Assembly (NCBI RefSeq): GCF_021728415.1
Contig: NZ_JAKKDV010000004.1
Coordinates: 1-64,000 of the forward strand
DNA: 64,000 bases
Direction: 5' to 3'
DNA from: Flaviramulus multivorans
GTDB lineage: Bacteria > Bacteroidota > Bacteroidia > Flavobacteriales > Flavobacteriaceae
Made by a program: the position numbers and the translations under genes. How positions within the stretch are numbered: the stretch's first letter is position 1; every line of letters starts with the position of its first letter. Below are positions 8,724 to 18,590 of the stretch, piece by piece. The notes below the pieces were generated by a model that did no database searches, was not told the origin of the DNA, and worked only from the letters and a program-made list of their open reading frames with translations.

Positions 8724-11700
8724 TTAATCCATTATTATCTTCTTGTTAATAGCACCCTTTTCAGAATTTAATTTTATAATATAAGCACCTGTTTCTGCTT
8801 TTAGAGATATGGATTCATTATTAGATGAATTCAATTCCTCAGTAATAATACTTTGTCCTAAAATATTATATACCTCAATCTTAGAAAGATAAACACCTTG
8901 CTTATTTACAATTTTTAATTCGGTAGATTCTGAATCATAGTAAACCAATACACTATTAGCTATATTATCTAATTCATCAATACTAAGAGAGGCATTGTTT
9001 TGTTCGAAAACAAGCTTAAACCTATCCAAATACTCACCTGGTTCTAAAAATATATCAAACGAATCATTATTAATTTGATGGGTTTCTCCAGTACTTTCAT
9101 CTTTAATAAATATTGGGAAATTATTATCAATGTTCTCCAAAGCATCAATTTTTATGCTTGATATTCCCGCTTCTTTTACTTTTACACCTATTGGAAATTC
9201 TTCAGATGTTACAAAGCTTCCAACTCCTTGAATAACAAATTTGCTTTGATTAATAATCCAATACATATCCTCCTCATTAACATCCACCATAAAAGCATCA
9301 TAACCCATGTCAAATGCTATGGAAGCATTATGATTAGCTCCTAAAACTATTTGTCTATGATATCCCTTAGGAGAACTATACACGAGCTTAATTGTTGGCG
9401 TAACATCATTTTTTGCTGCAACATTTTTACCTTTTTTATTTGAGGATGACTTTAAAAACAAGGAGTTTGAACCATCTTCCCTTTCAAAAACACGTTGACT
9501 GTTTTTAAATACAATATCTCCACCATCAACGGTTAAAATTGGAGTACCATTATCATTGTTAAAACCATCAAGAGCTGTAGATACGAAGAAGCCTTGATTA
9601 ACTGGAATATATGGCCCGGGAACTTTGGTCCCAGTGGCTGGTCCTCCAGCATTTGATGTACTATTAATTCGACTATCATTTGAAATTGCCGCAGCTCCTC
9701 CTGTTAGATTTCGAGTTGCATAACCACCCACATAGTCTTTCAATGTGTGTGAGTTTTCTTGACCGAAATGATCCCAGAAATACAAAGCGCCATTAAAAAC
9801 AGTACCTGTCGTATTGTTACCTCCATCGGCAATACTCATATTATCTAAAATGAACTCAGACGCATCAATGGCTGAAGGATACGGGTTTCCAACAAGCCTA
9901 TCAACTTCATTGGACGAATTATCTAAAGGCAGAGTAATATCTCCATTATTTGGCAAACCAATAAACACATAATTTTGTTGTGTTGAAATTGGAATTGAAG
10001 CAGTACCCCCTGTTCCTTTCATTGTAAAACCTTCTCCAGCTAAGAGTGATGAAGACTCATCTATTTTTACCCAAGCATTATAATTATTTGCTCCACCATA
10101 AAATTTATACAACCATTCCGTACTAATGGTTCTTGCAAAACCTGGAGGTGGAGGCGTACCACTTCCATCTGGTGATGAATTAAATAGCATATCTTGATAT
10201 AGCCCTGAAATAGTTCCATCTTTTAAAACACCAGCAATTGTATGATTTGCATTAGTGGTTGAAACTCCTGTGCCTCTAGTTGCCGTATTTCCTGCTATAG
10301 GACCTACAGACGAAGACCAATAGTTATAATTGTAGCCGTTTGCAGTTCCTTGCTGATCGCGCTCAATAAACCCACCACTGTCAATATCAATAACACTACC
10401 TTCTGATTGAACTAGCTGAGACTCTCCAACTAAATCTATAATACCATCTAATTCTAAATAATGCGAAATGCTTAACCCTTGCCCGGAATTTGTTTCATCT
10501 TGCGCATCAACAGGGTCTGATATTTTTAAAATCCCATCGGTTTGAATCAAACCTAAAAGCGAAATATCTCTATCTCCAGAATCAATATTATGTGATATTT
10601 GAACAATATTCCAATCCACCATGGTAGTTCCGTCTAAACTTAAAGAGTTAGGAATTACTTGGTCAGCATTATTACTCCAAGTTACGGCCGTATCCCAATC
10701 ACCATCATTTGCTGAAATATATGGTAATGGTGCTGTTTGGTCATCAAGAATCGATTTATCTTTATCTAAATACTTTAGCCTTAAAAAGAAGCGGTCATCT
10801 GTTAAACCTTCAATTGTAGAACCATAAATAGAATTGAAATCATAATACACCCTTAAATTACTCCAAGGAATAGCTGCAACTTCATTGCTAGCTGATGCTT
10901 GAGGTATTATTTTCCCTGTAGTATAATCAGTTCCAACAATATCAAATCGTTCAATTTCTTGGTTCATCAGGTATCTAACTTGATCTTGCGATAGTTCTAC
11001 GTCCCAGACATACACCTCATCTATTTCTCCTAATAGAGGATTTATAATATTATTTTTATCAATATATAACGCACCAATAGCATAGTTATTAAAGTTTGGT
11101 GAAGGATGCACTATATTTTGAACAGATTTATCAAGTACACCATCTATATACATTAAAATGGTCCCACTATCATAAACAAATGTTGTATGGTGCCATTTAC
11201 CATCATCTACATCCATATTTGAAGTAAATTTAGGCGTTACGCTGTCATCAATATAAACTTCGATGTTACCAGATGTGTTTAATCTTATTTGAAGTTTTTC
11301 ACCTTTGGCCATTACAGTTCGGACACTAGAACCTGTTGGGCACTTAATCCATGCTGAAATTGTGAAATTATCTGTATTTAAATTAAGGCTAAACTCTCCA
11401 ACCATATAATCACCCGAAGCGATATTGATAGCATGATTTTCGGTTAATTTTGGTGTTTTTCCAAAAGTAAAATATTTAGTTCCTTCAAAGTCATACCAAG
11501 TTTGTAGATTGATTCCACCGTCTTCAGACCTTAATGGTATAACATCAATGATGTCTCCATCTGCAAAATTCGGCGTATCAGATATAATTAAAGCGTATTC
11601 CTCCGTGGCTGTTTTTGAAAAACTACTGAATGCTGCTGATGGGATAGAAACGTAAACCGTTCCTACATCTCCATTTACATCTTCATTTGATTCAACTATC

Positions 11701-13652
11701 ATCCATTTTCTATCAATTCTAGTTAAGCTTGTAGTAACCCCAGAAGCAACTGTTACCGTATTGGTGTTAGTACCAGAAAATGCTCCATCGTCATTACCCC
11801 AAACTAAAAAATCGCCATCTTTTTTAAACTCGTTGGAATTAGCGTTGTTAGTATTAAAAACACCTCCTAAGCCGATAGTCACTTCGTTTAATAAATTAAT
11901 AGTTTTTGACTGTTTTTGATTTAAATCCGAAATTGAATCTCTACCAATACCAGCAACATGATAATTGTATCCAGCATTTGCAGAAATATCCCATACAGAA
12001 GTATTAAATGAGTTAATGTAATCTTTTTGAGCTTCAGTAGAAGCACCTAATGTAATACCATACTTTATACCTAAATAAGATTCAATTTTTTGTCGGTCAG
12101 CATCAGGAACACGTTCAGCGAACGTAAATATTTCTGCAACACGTCCATTTAAACTACCTTGTAAATCATAATTTCTTCCAACCCAATAGCGAGTTCCTAA
12201 AACTGTTGGTGGTGGACCTGGATCTACAGATGTTACATTTGTATAAGGCGAATCGTTAACTTCAGATGTTGTCAATAAATTAGAATTATACAAAATCTCC
12301 TGACCCGTTAACAATGCGACTGAATTATTTCTGATATTTATAATACCCGCATTTGAGTATGTTGAATTTAACTCTGCAACCCCATTATAATTACCTCCAC
12401 CGGCAATATCTTGGTTGTATGATAGCGTTTCATTGGTAAATTCAGATGAATAATCTCCAAAGCCAACACCTGTAATATCACCAACAGTTCCCACTGTTAT
12501 ACCTGCAAAAATGGTATTTCTAGGTGAGGTACTCGTCATGGTTGCATCAGGAATCATGACTATAAATATATCTTGACTATAAAACCCATTTACTGGATTG
12601 TACAAATATTGTTCTACACCTGCTCCATCATTTTCAAATTTAATTACAGGGTTAAAATTTATATTATCGGTTGCATTGTCTAAATAAGTAGGCTGATTAG
12701 CAGCTACTGGCTGAATCGCATCTTTACCATTGGTTCCTAAATCTGCCCAAGTTGATACTTTAGTAACACTTTGGGTAATACCCCGTGTAGATTTTAACCA
12801 AAGTCTAAAATCTGCGGTAATACCACCTGGACCTGGGATATTAAAGTCAAACATTTCAGCACTAACTGTAAAAGTAAAGGTTGTGTTATCAGTGTTACCT
12901 ATACTTATAATGGCTGTTTGAGTACCCGTTCCCGCTACTGGAGCAGTAAACGTAACATCAAAAACAATAGCATCATAGGGCAACATATTATTCCAAGGTA
13001 TTGGAAATGGTGATGTAATTGCAAAATCACTATTATCACTTGTAAGGGACGTAATATCTAGGTTACAACTACCAATATTTGATATAACATAAGTTCTTGT
13101 AACTGACCCGCTTTCCTCTACAACACCAAAATAAGTTCCGTTGGTATCTGATGTTACTGTGTCTCCATGGTAAATGTCGGCATACGGAGTACCACCCAAA
13201 ACAAAAATTTCAGGTGATGAATTAACCTGTAAAGTAAACGTAAAATCTACTTGATTCCTTATTTCAATAGTCACCAATGTGCTTGCCGTTATACAGGTGG
13301 CACTAATGTTTTCTATCTCAAAATCAAGTTCTTTACTACCATTTCCATTACAAGAAGCTTGTCTAATATTTCGACTAGGGTTATTTGGAGATATATCAAA
13401 ATCTATAATATTAGAAATATTAACATCCTCGATTCTTAATCTATTACTATTACTACAACTCCCGGGTTCAGTATTAGTAATTCTAAAATCAAGACTCGAT
13501 CCAGCATTAATTACAACTGTTGAACCTTGCGTTACAACTGCGCCACCAACAATTTCAACCTGAATAATTTGGGCACTACCAACGTAACTGCACAGTACGA
13601 ATAGAAAAAAAACGAATTTTCTTAGTAGATTTAAGGGTAGTAGTCTTCTCAT
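8724..13652 (-). CDS. large T9SS-secreted surface protein (LamG, type A sorting domain)
   Basis: 1642 residues with a signal peptide ending near GSAQ. In order: an immunoglobulin-like, choice-of-anchor-D-type domain (about 30-265, with DFAITSPFP and a TAIISIGNTDNTTFTF strand); a concanavalin-like region (about 270-640, LWLKSTRGITQ, then the YLGIKYGITLG block); a LamG domain (about 750-910, ISAWIKCPTG and GKWHHTTFVYD); further beta-rich repeats; and a type A T9SS sorting domain over the last 75 residues (EVYNILGQSIITEE, then GAYIIKLNSEKG). It should be secreted by T9SS and anchored on the cell surface, perhaps as an adhesin. No catalytic domain was recognised. Confidence 0.88.
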   Translation of the reverse strand: MRRLLPLNLLRKFVFFLFVLCSYVGSAQIIQVEIVGGAVVTQGSTVVINAGSSLDFRITNTEPGSCSNSNRLRIEDVNISNIIDFDISPNNPSRNIRQASCNGNGSKELDFEIENISATCITASTLVTIEIRNQVDFTFTLQVNSSPEIFVLGGTPYADIYHGDTVTSDTNGTYFGVVEESGSVTRTYVISNIGSCNLDITSLTSDNSDFAITSPFPIPWNNMLPYDAIVFDVTFTAPVAGTGTQTAIISIGNTDNTTFTFTVSAEMFDFNIPGPGGITADFRLWLKSTRGITQSVTKVSTWADLGTNGKDAIQPVAANQPTYLDNATDNINFNPVIKFENDGAGVEQYLYNPVNGFYSQDIFIVMIPDATMTSTSPRNTIFAGITVGTVGDITGVGFGDYSSEFTNETLSYNQDIAGGGNYNGVAELNSTYSNAGIINIRNNSVALLTGQEILYNSNLLTTSEVNDSPYTNVTSVDPGPPPTVLGTRYWVGRNYDLQGSLNGRVAEIFTFAERVPDADRQKIESYLGIKYGITLGASTEAQKDYINSFNTSVWDISANAGYNYHVAGIGRDSISDLNQKQSKTINLLNEVTIGLGGVFNTNNANSNEFKKDGDFLVWGNDDGAFSGTNTNTVTVASGVTTSLTRIDRKWMIVESNEDVNGDVGTVYVSIPSAAFSSFSKTATEEYALIISDTPNFADGDIIDVIPLRSEDGGINLQTWYDFEGTKYFTFGKTPKLTENHAINIASGDYMVGEFSLNLNTDNFTISAWIKCPTGSSVRTVMAKGEKLQIRLNTSGNIEVYIDDSVTPKFTSNMDVDDGKWHHTTFVYDSGTILMYIDGVLDKSVQNIVHPSPNFNNYAIGALYIDKNNIINPLLGEIDEVYVWDVELSQDQVRYLMNQEIERFDIVGTDYTTGKIIPQASASNEVAAIPWSNLRVYYDFNSIYGSTIEGLTDDRFFLRLKYLDKDKSILDDQTAPLPYISANDGDWDTAVTWSNNADQVIPNSLSLDGTTMVDWNIVQISHNIDSGDRDISLLGLIQTDGILKISDPVDAQDETNSGQGLSISHYLELDGIIDLVGESQLVQSEGSVIDIDSGGFIERDQQGTANGYNYNYWSSSVGPIAGNTATRGTGVSTTNANHTIAGVLKDGTISGLYQDMLFNSSPDGSGTPPPPGFARTISTEWLYKFYGGANNYNAWVKIDESSSLLAGEGFTMKGTGGTASIPISTQQNYVFIGLPNNGDITLPLDNSSNEVDRLVGNPYPSAIDASEFILDNMSIADGGNNTTGTVFNGALYFWDHFGQENSHTLKDYVGGYATRNLTGGAAAISNDSRINSTSNAGGPATGTKVPGPYIPVNQGFFVSTALDGFNNDNGTPILTVDGGDIVFKNSQRVFEREDGSNSLFLKSSSNKKGKNVAAKNDVTPTIKLVYSSPKGYHRQIVLGANHNASIAFDMGYDAFMVDVNEEDMYWIINQSKFVIQGVGSFVTSEEFPIGVKVKEAGISSIKIDALENIDNNFPIFIKDESTGETHQINNDSFDIFLEPGEYLDRFKLVFEQNNASLSIDELDNIANSVLVYYDSESTELKIVNKQGVYLSKIEVYNILGQSIITEELNSSNNESISLKAETGAYIIKLNSEKGAINKKIIMD

Positions 13653-13714
13653 ATAACTTTCTTTAGGGCATTATTTTTTTCTGAGAGACGTGCGATTTTG
13701 TAATAATCGGTCCA

Positions 13715-13722
13715 CAAACATA
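13715..13722 (-). promoter_or_regulatory. -7 box upstream of the large surface protein
   Basis: On the minus strand TATGTTTG, an exact TAnnTTTG box, 62 nt before the start codon. No TTG is found at the expected upstream position. The rest of the 264-bp intergenic stretch (13653-13916) is very AT-rich with nothing else recognisable. Confidence 0.5.
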
Positions 13723-13916
13723 TTAATAAAAATCGATATAATACACTTTTTTTCGATGAAATTAAAAAAATTGCATTTTTATCAATGTTTTGGTTATTTT
13801 TTGATTCATTATTAAAAGATTTTTAAAAAAACTTAAAATCCATTAAATCATTTATTAAAAAAAATATATTAACTTTAATAATAAAAAAACGGTACATTAT
13901 TTGCTTCAAATCAACT

Positions 13917-14876
13917 ATGAAAAAAATCATTCTTATTTTAATTACTCTGTATCCCATTGTTAATTTTGGGCAAGCCAATAAAATTATAAGACAAGCTACC
14001 AGAGAAACTGATTTAGACAAAAAAATTGCACTTTACACAGAAGCAATTGCTTTAGAACCAAACAACCTAGACGCTTATTTTTATAGAGCATTAGCCAAGA
14101 ATGATTTGGGTGATTTTAGTGGAGCTATTGTAGATTACTCAAAGATAATTGTTGAAGAACCTGATGCTGACACTTATTATAATAGAGGAAATTCTAGATA
14201 CAGTATTAAGGATTTTTCTGGAGCTAAAGAAGATTATGCCAAAGCTTTTTTACTAGATGATAATTTCTTAGATGCACTTTATAGTCTAGCCTGTGTAAAA
14301 TTTGATTTAGAAGAATTTGAAGATGCGGTAAAAGACTTTAGTAATTTTATTAAACGAGTACCAACTAACCCTACCGCATATACTTTAAGGGCGTCAGCCT
14401 ATAAAGCACTTGAGCAATACACAAAGGCTGCAGAAGATTATTCAACCGCCATTTTAATTGAACCAAGTGCAGATAATTATTATAACCGTGGTGTTTTTTT
14501 AATGGATCTTAATTACCACAAAGAAGCCCATGTAGATTTAACAAAATCGTTAAAACTCAATAAAAATAATTCTTACGCCTATTTTTATAGAGGTGCTTCA
14601 AACTTATTATTAGGACAACACCTTGATGCTATAAAAGATTTTTCAACGGCTGTGGAATTTGATTCGGTAGATTTCGATGCTTATCTAGGTCTTGCCATGG
14701 CTTATAATAAGGTAAATGATGCAGCTAATGCAAAAATAAATTTTGACAGAGCAAATGCTATAATTTCACCCGACAAGGCCATAACAAGTATTCAGCAATA
14801 TGCTAATACTTATTGGTTTCAAACCCAATATTATTTCCTTAACAGTAATATTAACGACTTAGTAAAATTAAACTAA
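13917..14876 (+). CDS. secreted tetratricopeptide-repeat protein
   Basis: 319 residues. A signal peptide (MKKIILILITLYPIVNFG) is followed by seven to eight TPR units from about residue 25 to 290. Examples are PNNLDAYFYRALAKNDLGDF and SADNYYNRGVFLMDLNYHKE, which show the W/Y-L-G-A-F spacing. TPR proteins act as protein-interaction scaffolds, here in the periplasm or at the outer membrane. The gene is transcribed alone and ends directly against the convergent rsmG, with no intergenic base. The partner is unknown. Confidence 0.85.
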   Translation: MKKIILILITLYPIVNFGQANKIIRQATRETDLDKKIALYTEAIALEPNNLDAYFYRALAKNDLGDFSGAIVDYSKIIVEEPDADTYYNRGNSRYSIKDFSGAKEDYAKAFLLDDNFLDALYSLACVKFDLEEFEDAVKDFSNFIKRVPTNPTAYTLRASAYKALEQYTKAAEDYSTAILIEPSADNYYNRGVFLMDLNYHKEAHVDLTKSLKLNKNNSYAYFYRGASNLLLGQHLDAIKDFSTAVEFDSVDFDAYLGLAMAYNKVNDAANAKINFDRANAIISPDKAITSIQQYANTYWFQTQYYFLNSNINDLVKLN

Positions 14877-15506
14877 TTAGCCTTTAAATTTTAACGGTAA
14901 GTGTACCACTTTTTTGGTTTCAAAAAAGTCTTCTTCAAAATAATCACTTAAATTATAAATCGTAGTTGTTCTGTAATCTTTAAGCTCTTGGTTTAAATCG
15001 CCTCCCTTTAAGTATAAAATTCCATTTTTAAGTTCGTGATTTTGCTGTTTAGCAATTTTGCCCTTTACCCATTGAACAAATGTGGGCATAAAAGCTACTG
15101 CTCTACTTACAATAAAATCATACGTGCCATCAATTTCTTCAACACGACTGTGCGTTGTTTTTACATTTATTAGCCCTAGTCCTTCAACAACTTCGTCAAC
15201 AACCTTTAGTTTTTTGGCTATGCTATCAACCAAATGAAATGAGCATTCTGGAAATAAAATTGCTAAAGGAATTCCTGGAAACCCTCCACCTGTACCAACA
15301 TCAAGAATTTTGCTTCCACTTTTAAAACTGATTACTTTAGCTATACCCAATGAATGCAATACATGGCGCAAATAAAGTTCGTCAATATCTTTTCTAGACA
15401 CCACATTAATCTTTAGGTTCCAATCTTGATAAAGTGATTTTAACAACTCAAATTTTTTAATTTGGTCTTCAGTAAGATTTGGAAAATATTTTGAAATGAT
15501 TTGCAT
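14877..15506 (-). CDS. rsmG: 16S rRNA (guanine-527-N7)-methyltransferase
   Basis: 209 residues, typical length. It methylates G527 of 16S rRNA using S-adenosylmethionine. The SAM-binding loop is LDVGTGGGFPGIPLAI; FHLVDSIAKKLKVV and DFIVSRAVAFM are the following conserved blocks. RsmG proteins start with a helical YPNLTEDQ-like segment, as here (FPNLTEDQIKKFELL). It is read convergently with the TPR gene. Confidence 0.95.
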   Translation of the reverse strand: MQIISKYFPNLTEDQIKKFELLKSLYQDWNLKINVVSRKDIDELYLRHVLHSLGIAKVISFKSGSKILDVGTGGGFPGIPLAILFPECSFHLVDSIAKKLKVVDEVVEGLGLINVKTTHSRVEEIDGTYDFIVSRAVAFMPTFVQWVKGKIAKQQNHELKNGILYLKGGDLNQELKDYRTTTIYNLSDYFEEDFFETKKVVHLPLKFKG

Positions 15507-15588
15507 TCTTGTTAAATTTTCAACAAAAATATACTTTTATAATACATTTTTTTACATAAAAACGTTATAACTTAAGTTCGTTTATACC

Positions 15589-15596
15589 TATCTTTG
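15589..15596 (+). promoter_or_regulatory. -7 box of the desaturase promoter
   Basis: TATCTTTG matches TAnnTTTG. The -33 element is TTA (15565-15567, 21-bp spacer) rather than TTG. The start codon is 52 nt downstream. Confidence 0.55.
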
Positions 15597-15648
15597 CCGC
15601 ATATATGTAATTCGAATTTAATTCAATATCATATAAAAAATTAAATAC

Positions 15649-16749
15649 ATGACTAAACAGACACTATCATTTTCAAGAACAGACTCTGCAAAGTTTTTTA
15701 GAACTCTTAACAAACGTGTTAATGACTATTTTAAAGACAACAATGTGAAACGTACTGGAAACTGGAAAATTTGGGTGAAAACCGTAGTAATGTTTTCCTT
15801 GTTTTTAACACCTTACTTCTTAATATTAACTCTAAACATTCCTGGTTGGACTCAATTATTACTAACCATAGTTATGGGAATTGGTATGGCTGGAGTTGGC
15901 ATGAATGTAATGCATGACGGAAACCATGGTTCTTTCTCTAACAAAGAATGGATTAACCGATTAATGGGAAGTAGTATTTACATACTTGCCGGAAATGCCT
16001 ATAACTGGAAAGTTCAGCATAATGTTTTGCATCACACATATACTAATATTCATGGACATGATGAGGATTTAGATGCAGGACGCATATTAAGATTTACTGA
16101 GCATTCTGAGTGGAAATGGCATCATAGATTTCAACATTATTATTCTGTTTTACTTTACGGATTACTTACCATAAATTGGGCTATTACGACTGATTGGCAA
16201 CAGATGAGACGTTATATGAAACGTAAATTGTCTTATGGAAAATTCCCAAACCCTGTGTGGAACTGGAGTAAGTTAGTAATATCGAAAATTATTTATGTAG
16301 GTATTTGGATTGTTATCCCTATGGTCTTTTTAGATATTGCTTGGTGGAAAATATTAATAGGCTTTTTTGTAATGCACTATACAGCTGGCTTAATATTAAG
16401 TGTTGTTTTTCAATTAGCACATGTTATGGAAGAAGCTGAAATGCCTTTACCAGAACAAGATGGCACTATGAAAAACACATGGGCGGTACATCAGCTTAAA
16501 ACAACCATTAATTTTGCTACCAAAAACAAAATTGTTAATTGGTTTACTGGTGGATTAAATCACCAAGTAGAGCATCATATTTTTCCGCATATTAGTCATG
16601 TTCATTACACTAAAATTTCAAAAATTGTAAGGGAAACAGCTAAAGAATTTAACTTACCATATAACGAATATAAAACCACACGTAAAGCCATCATTGCTCA
16701 TTTTAAGCATTTGAGAGAAATGGGAATGAAACCAGCTTTACAAGTCTAA
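15649..16749 (+). CDS. membrane fatty-acid (acyl-CoA) desaturase
   Basis: 366 residues. Three histidine boxes define the di-iron membrane desaturase family: HDGNH (89-93), QHNVLHH (123-129) and HQVEHH (305-310). The Gln in the third box is the hallmark of front-end (delta-5/delta-6-like) and linoleoyl-CoA-type desaturases. Hydrophobic pairs at about 42-86 and 215-255 form the membrane segments. It introduces a cis double bond into acyl chains and probably serves membrane fluidity; regiospecificity cannot be read from sequence. It has its own promoter and sits 22 bp before the aminotransferase gene, so the two may be cotranscribed. Confidence 0.9.
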   Translation: MTKQTLSFSRTDSAKFFRTLNKRVNDYFKDNNVKRTGNWKIWVKTVVMFSLFLTPYFLILTLNIPGWTQLLLTIVMGIGMAGVGMNVMHDGNHGSFSNKEWINRLMGSSIYILAGNAYNWKVQHNVLHHTYTNIHGHDEDLDAGRILRFTEHSEWKWHHRFQHYYSVLLYGLLTINWAITTDWQQMRRYMKRKLSYGKFPNPVWNWSKLVISKIIYVGIWIVIPMVFLDIAWWKILIGFFVMHYTAGLILSVVFQLAHVMEEAEMPLPEQDGTMKNTWAVHQLKTTINFATKNKIVNWFTGGLNHQVEHHIFPHISHVHYTKISKIVRETAKEFNLPYNEYKTTRKAIIAHFKHLREMGMKPALQV

Positions 16750-16771
16750 CCACATTTTTTATTTTTAATTA

Positions 16772-17956
16772 ATGCAACTACTATCAGACAGAATTTTAAA
16801 CATGGCTACGTCTGCAACGTTAGCTATGGCTGCAAAAGCACGCGAACTTAGAGGCGAAGGAAAAGATATTATTGGTTTAAGTCTTGGTGAACCAGACTTT
16901 AATACACCAGATTTTATTAAGGAAGCAGCTATTCAAGCAATAAATGAAAACTACAACTCATATACACCAGTTGATGGTTATGTAGAGTTAAAACAAGCTA
17001 TTATCACTAAATTTAAGCGTGATAATAACCTAACATATACACTACCACAAATAGTAGTTTCTACAGGTGCTAAACAATGCTTAGCAAATGTTGCTGCTGT
17101 TATGCTTAATGCTGGTGATGAAGTTATTTTACCATGCCCATATTGGGTAAGTTATGCCGATATTGTTAAGTTGAATGATGGTGTGCCTGTAGAGGTTAAA
17201 ACCTCTATTAAAACCGATTTCAAAATGACTGCTGACCAACTTGAAGCTGCGATTACACCAAAAACAAAAATGCTTTGGTTTAGTTCACCTTGTAATCCAA
17301 GTGGTTCTGTTTACAGTAAAGAAGAATTGCGTGCCTTGGTTAATGTTTTAGTAAAGCATCCAAATATTTACGTGGTTTCTGATGAAATTTATGAGCATAT
17401 AAACTATGTTGGTGGTCATGCTAGTATCGCAGAATTTAGCGAAATGTATGATAGAACCATTACAGTTAATGGAGTTTCTAAAGCTTTTGCAATGACAGGA
17501 TGGAGAATTGGATATATTGGTGCTCCTGAAAAAATTGCTCGCGCTTGTAACAAAATGCAAGGGCAAATTACTAGTGGTGCTAACTGTATTGCTCAACGTG
17601 CTGTAATTACAGCCTTAAACGAGTCGCCTACACGTGTTCAATATATGATTGACGAATTTAAAGTGCGTCGTGATTTAATTTTAAGTCTATTGAGTGACAT
17701 TGAAGGATTTAATACTAACACACCAGAAGGTGCTTTTTATGTTTTCCCTAATATTTCATATTTCTATGGCAAAACCTTACGTGGAAGAACTATAAACAAT
17801 GCTTCTGACTTTTCTATGTATTTATTGGAAGAAGCTTTAGTAGCTACTGTTGATGGTGAATCGTTTGGTAATCCAGACTGTATCCGTATTTCTTATGCGG
17901 CATCACAAGAGCAAATTATTGAAGCTATAAAACGTATTAAGGAAGCTGTTAGTTAA
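16772..17956 (+). CDS. class I pyridoxal-phosphate aminotransferase (aspartate-type)
   Basis: 394 residues. Fold type I aminotransferase of the subgroup Ib aspartate transaminases. LSLGEPDFNTPDFI at the N-terminus, SSPCNPSG, SDEIYEHI and SKAFAMTGWRIGY (Lys237 is the PLP Schiff-base lysine) are all present, with the final arginine in CIRISYA binding substrate carboxylate. It most likely interconverts aspartate and oxaloacetate. A strong terminator follows. Other amino-acid specificities, such as prephenate, cannot be excluded. Confidence 0.92.
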   Translation: MQLLSDRILNMATSATLAMAAKARELRGEGKDIIGLSLGEPDFNTPDFIKEAAIQAINENYNSYTPVDGYVELKQAIITKFKRDNNLTYTLPQIVVSTGAKQCLANVAAVMLNAGDEVILPCPYWVSYADIVKLNDGVPVEVKTSIKTDFKMTADQLEAAITPKTKMLWFSSPCNPSGSVYSKEELRALVNVLVKHPNIYVVSDEIYEHINYVGGHASIAEFSEMYDRTITVNGVSKAFAMTGWRIGYIGAPEKIARACNKMQGQITSGANCIAQRAVITALNESPTRVQYMIDEFKVRRDLILSLLSDIEGFNTNTPEGAFYVFPNISYFYGKTLRGRTINNASDFSMYLLEEALVATVDGESFGNPDCIRISYAASQEQIIEAIKRIKEAVS

Positions 17957-17976
17957 AAACAAACCTATATAAAAAA

Positions 17977-18007
17977 GAGCCACAATTTAGATTGTGGCTC
18001 TTTTTTT
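17977..18007 (+). terminator. terminator after the aminotransferase gene
   Basis: GAGCCACAA, loop TTTAGA, TTGTGGCTC (17977-18000), a perfect 9-bp stem, then T7. On the other strand the A-rich flank is shared with the 3' end of the small-paralogue array. Confidence 0.92.
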
Positions 18008-18280
18008 AATGTATTAAATAGAAAAATAGTATAATTAAACTTAAAACAAAGACTATAAAAACTGCTAACTGTTTTACTCTAGCTTGTTTATTTTCTTTTT
18101 TTATTCTTTTTTTATTCTTTTTTTAATCTCCAGCAATTGTTCAGAAGTAGCTTTTGGAAATTCTTTTAATTCTAAATTTCCATAACTCCCAGACAAAGTA
18201 CCTCTTTCTTTTCTTTTCAGAAGCGCCCTATTACTTTTTAACGACTTAATTGCGTGCATCATTGACCCTTCTCCACCCAT
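18006..18280 (-). pseudogene. third small tail-anchored paralogue, frameshifted by an 11-bp duplication
   Basis: From the ATG at 18280 the reading frame gives 59 residues and stops at 18101-18103 after EIKKRIKKE, with no membrane segment. The -1 frame continues as NKQARVKQLAVFIVFVLSLI and ends at 18006, which is precisely the missing C-terminal membrane anchor seen in the two upstream paralogues (KKENKEIEFKLFIFLVSM, for example). The break coincides with a tandem 11-bp repeat containing A7 runs; removing one unit restores the frame. A -1 slip on A-AAA-AAA (18113-18107) would also restore it, giving about 91 residues. It is therefore either a fresh pseudogene or a slippage-expressed gene. It lies 11 bp after the second paralogue. 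Confidence 0.75.
18096..18124. repeat. tandem 11-bp repeat with three T7 runs
   Basis: TTTTTTTATTC twice (18096-18106, 18107-18117) followed by a third T7. It lies inside the third small paralogue and shifts its reading frame; it is typical of replication slippage. Confidence 0.92.
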
Positions 18281-18291
18281 GATTTCTAAAT

Positions 18292-18558
18292 TTAAAATAG
18301 TATATAAACTGCCGCTATTATTAAAACAATAGCCATTGACACTAAAAATATAAACAGTTTGAATTCAATTTCTTTATTCTCTTTTTTAAGTCTTAATCTT
18401 ATTTCCTCCAACTGCTCGGAAGTTGAATTAGGCAAGTTCAATTGTGGGCTTTTTGACCAATCAAAACTCCCTTTTGATTTTCTGAACCTCCTGCTCTTAT
18501 CAAGCATAATTGATTTATTACTCTTTATAGTACTCAAAAAAGATTCACCAAAAGGCAT
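18292..18558 (-). CDS. small tail-anchored membrane protein, second paralogue
   Basis: 88 residues. A basic soluble N-terminus (IKSNKSIMLDKSRRFRKSKG), a conserved middle (STSEQLEEIRLRLKKENKE, predicted helix) and one C-terminal transmembrane segment (about 68-87). It shares with its neighbours the pattern I-K-x-N-(K/R)-(S/A)-(I/L)-(M/L) near residue 12, the middle helix and the terminal anchor. No signal peptide. Function unknown; the three genes read as an operon with 32-bp and 11-bp gaps. Confidence 0.75.
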   Translation of the reverse strand: MPFGESFLSTIKSNKSIMLDKSRRFRKSKGSFDWSKSPQLNLPNSTSEQLEEIRLRLKKENKEIEFKLFIFLVSMAIVLIIAAVYILF

Positions 18559-18590
18559 ATTAATTGTTTTTAAAATCTAAAAAATGTTTA

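Noticed and set aside
13279-13563. 94-codon open frame on the plus strand
   Set aside because: It lies antisense inside the T9SS surface-protein gene and has low-complexity sequence; a frame shadow.
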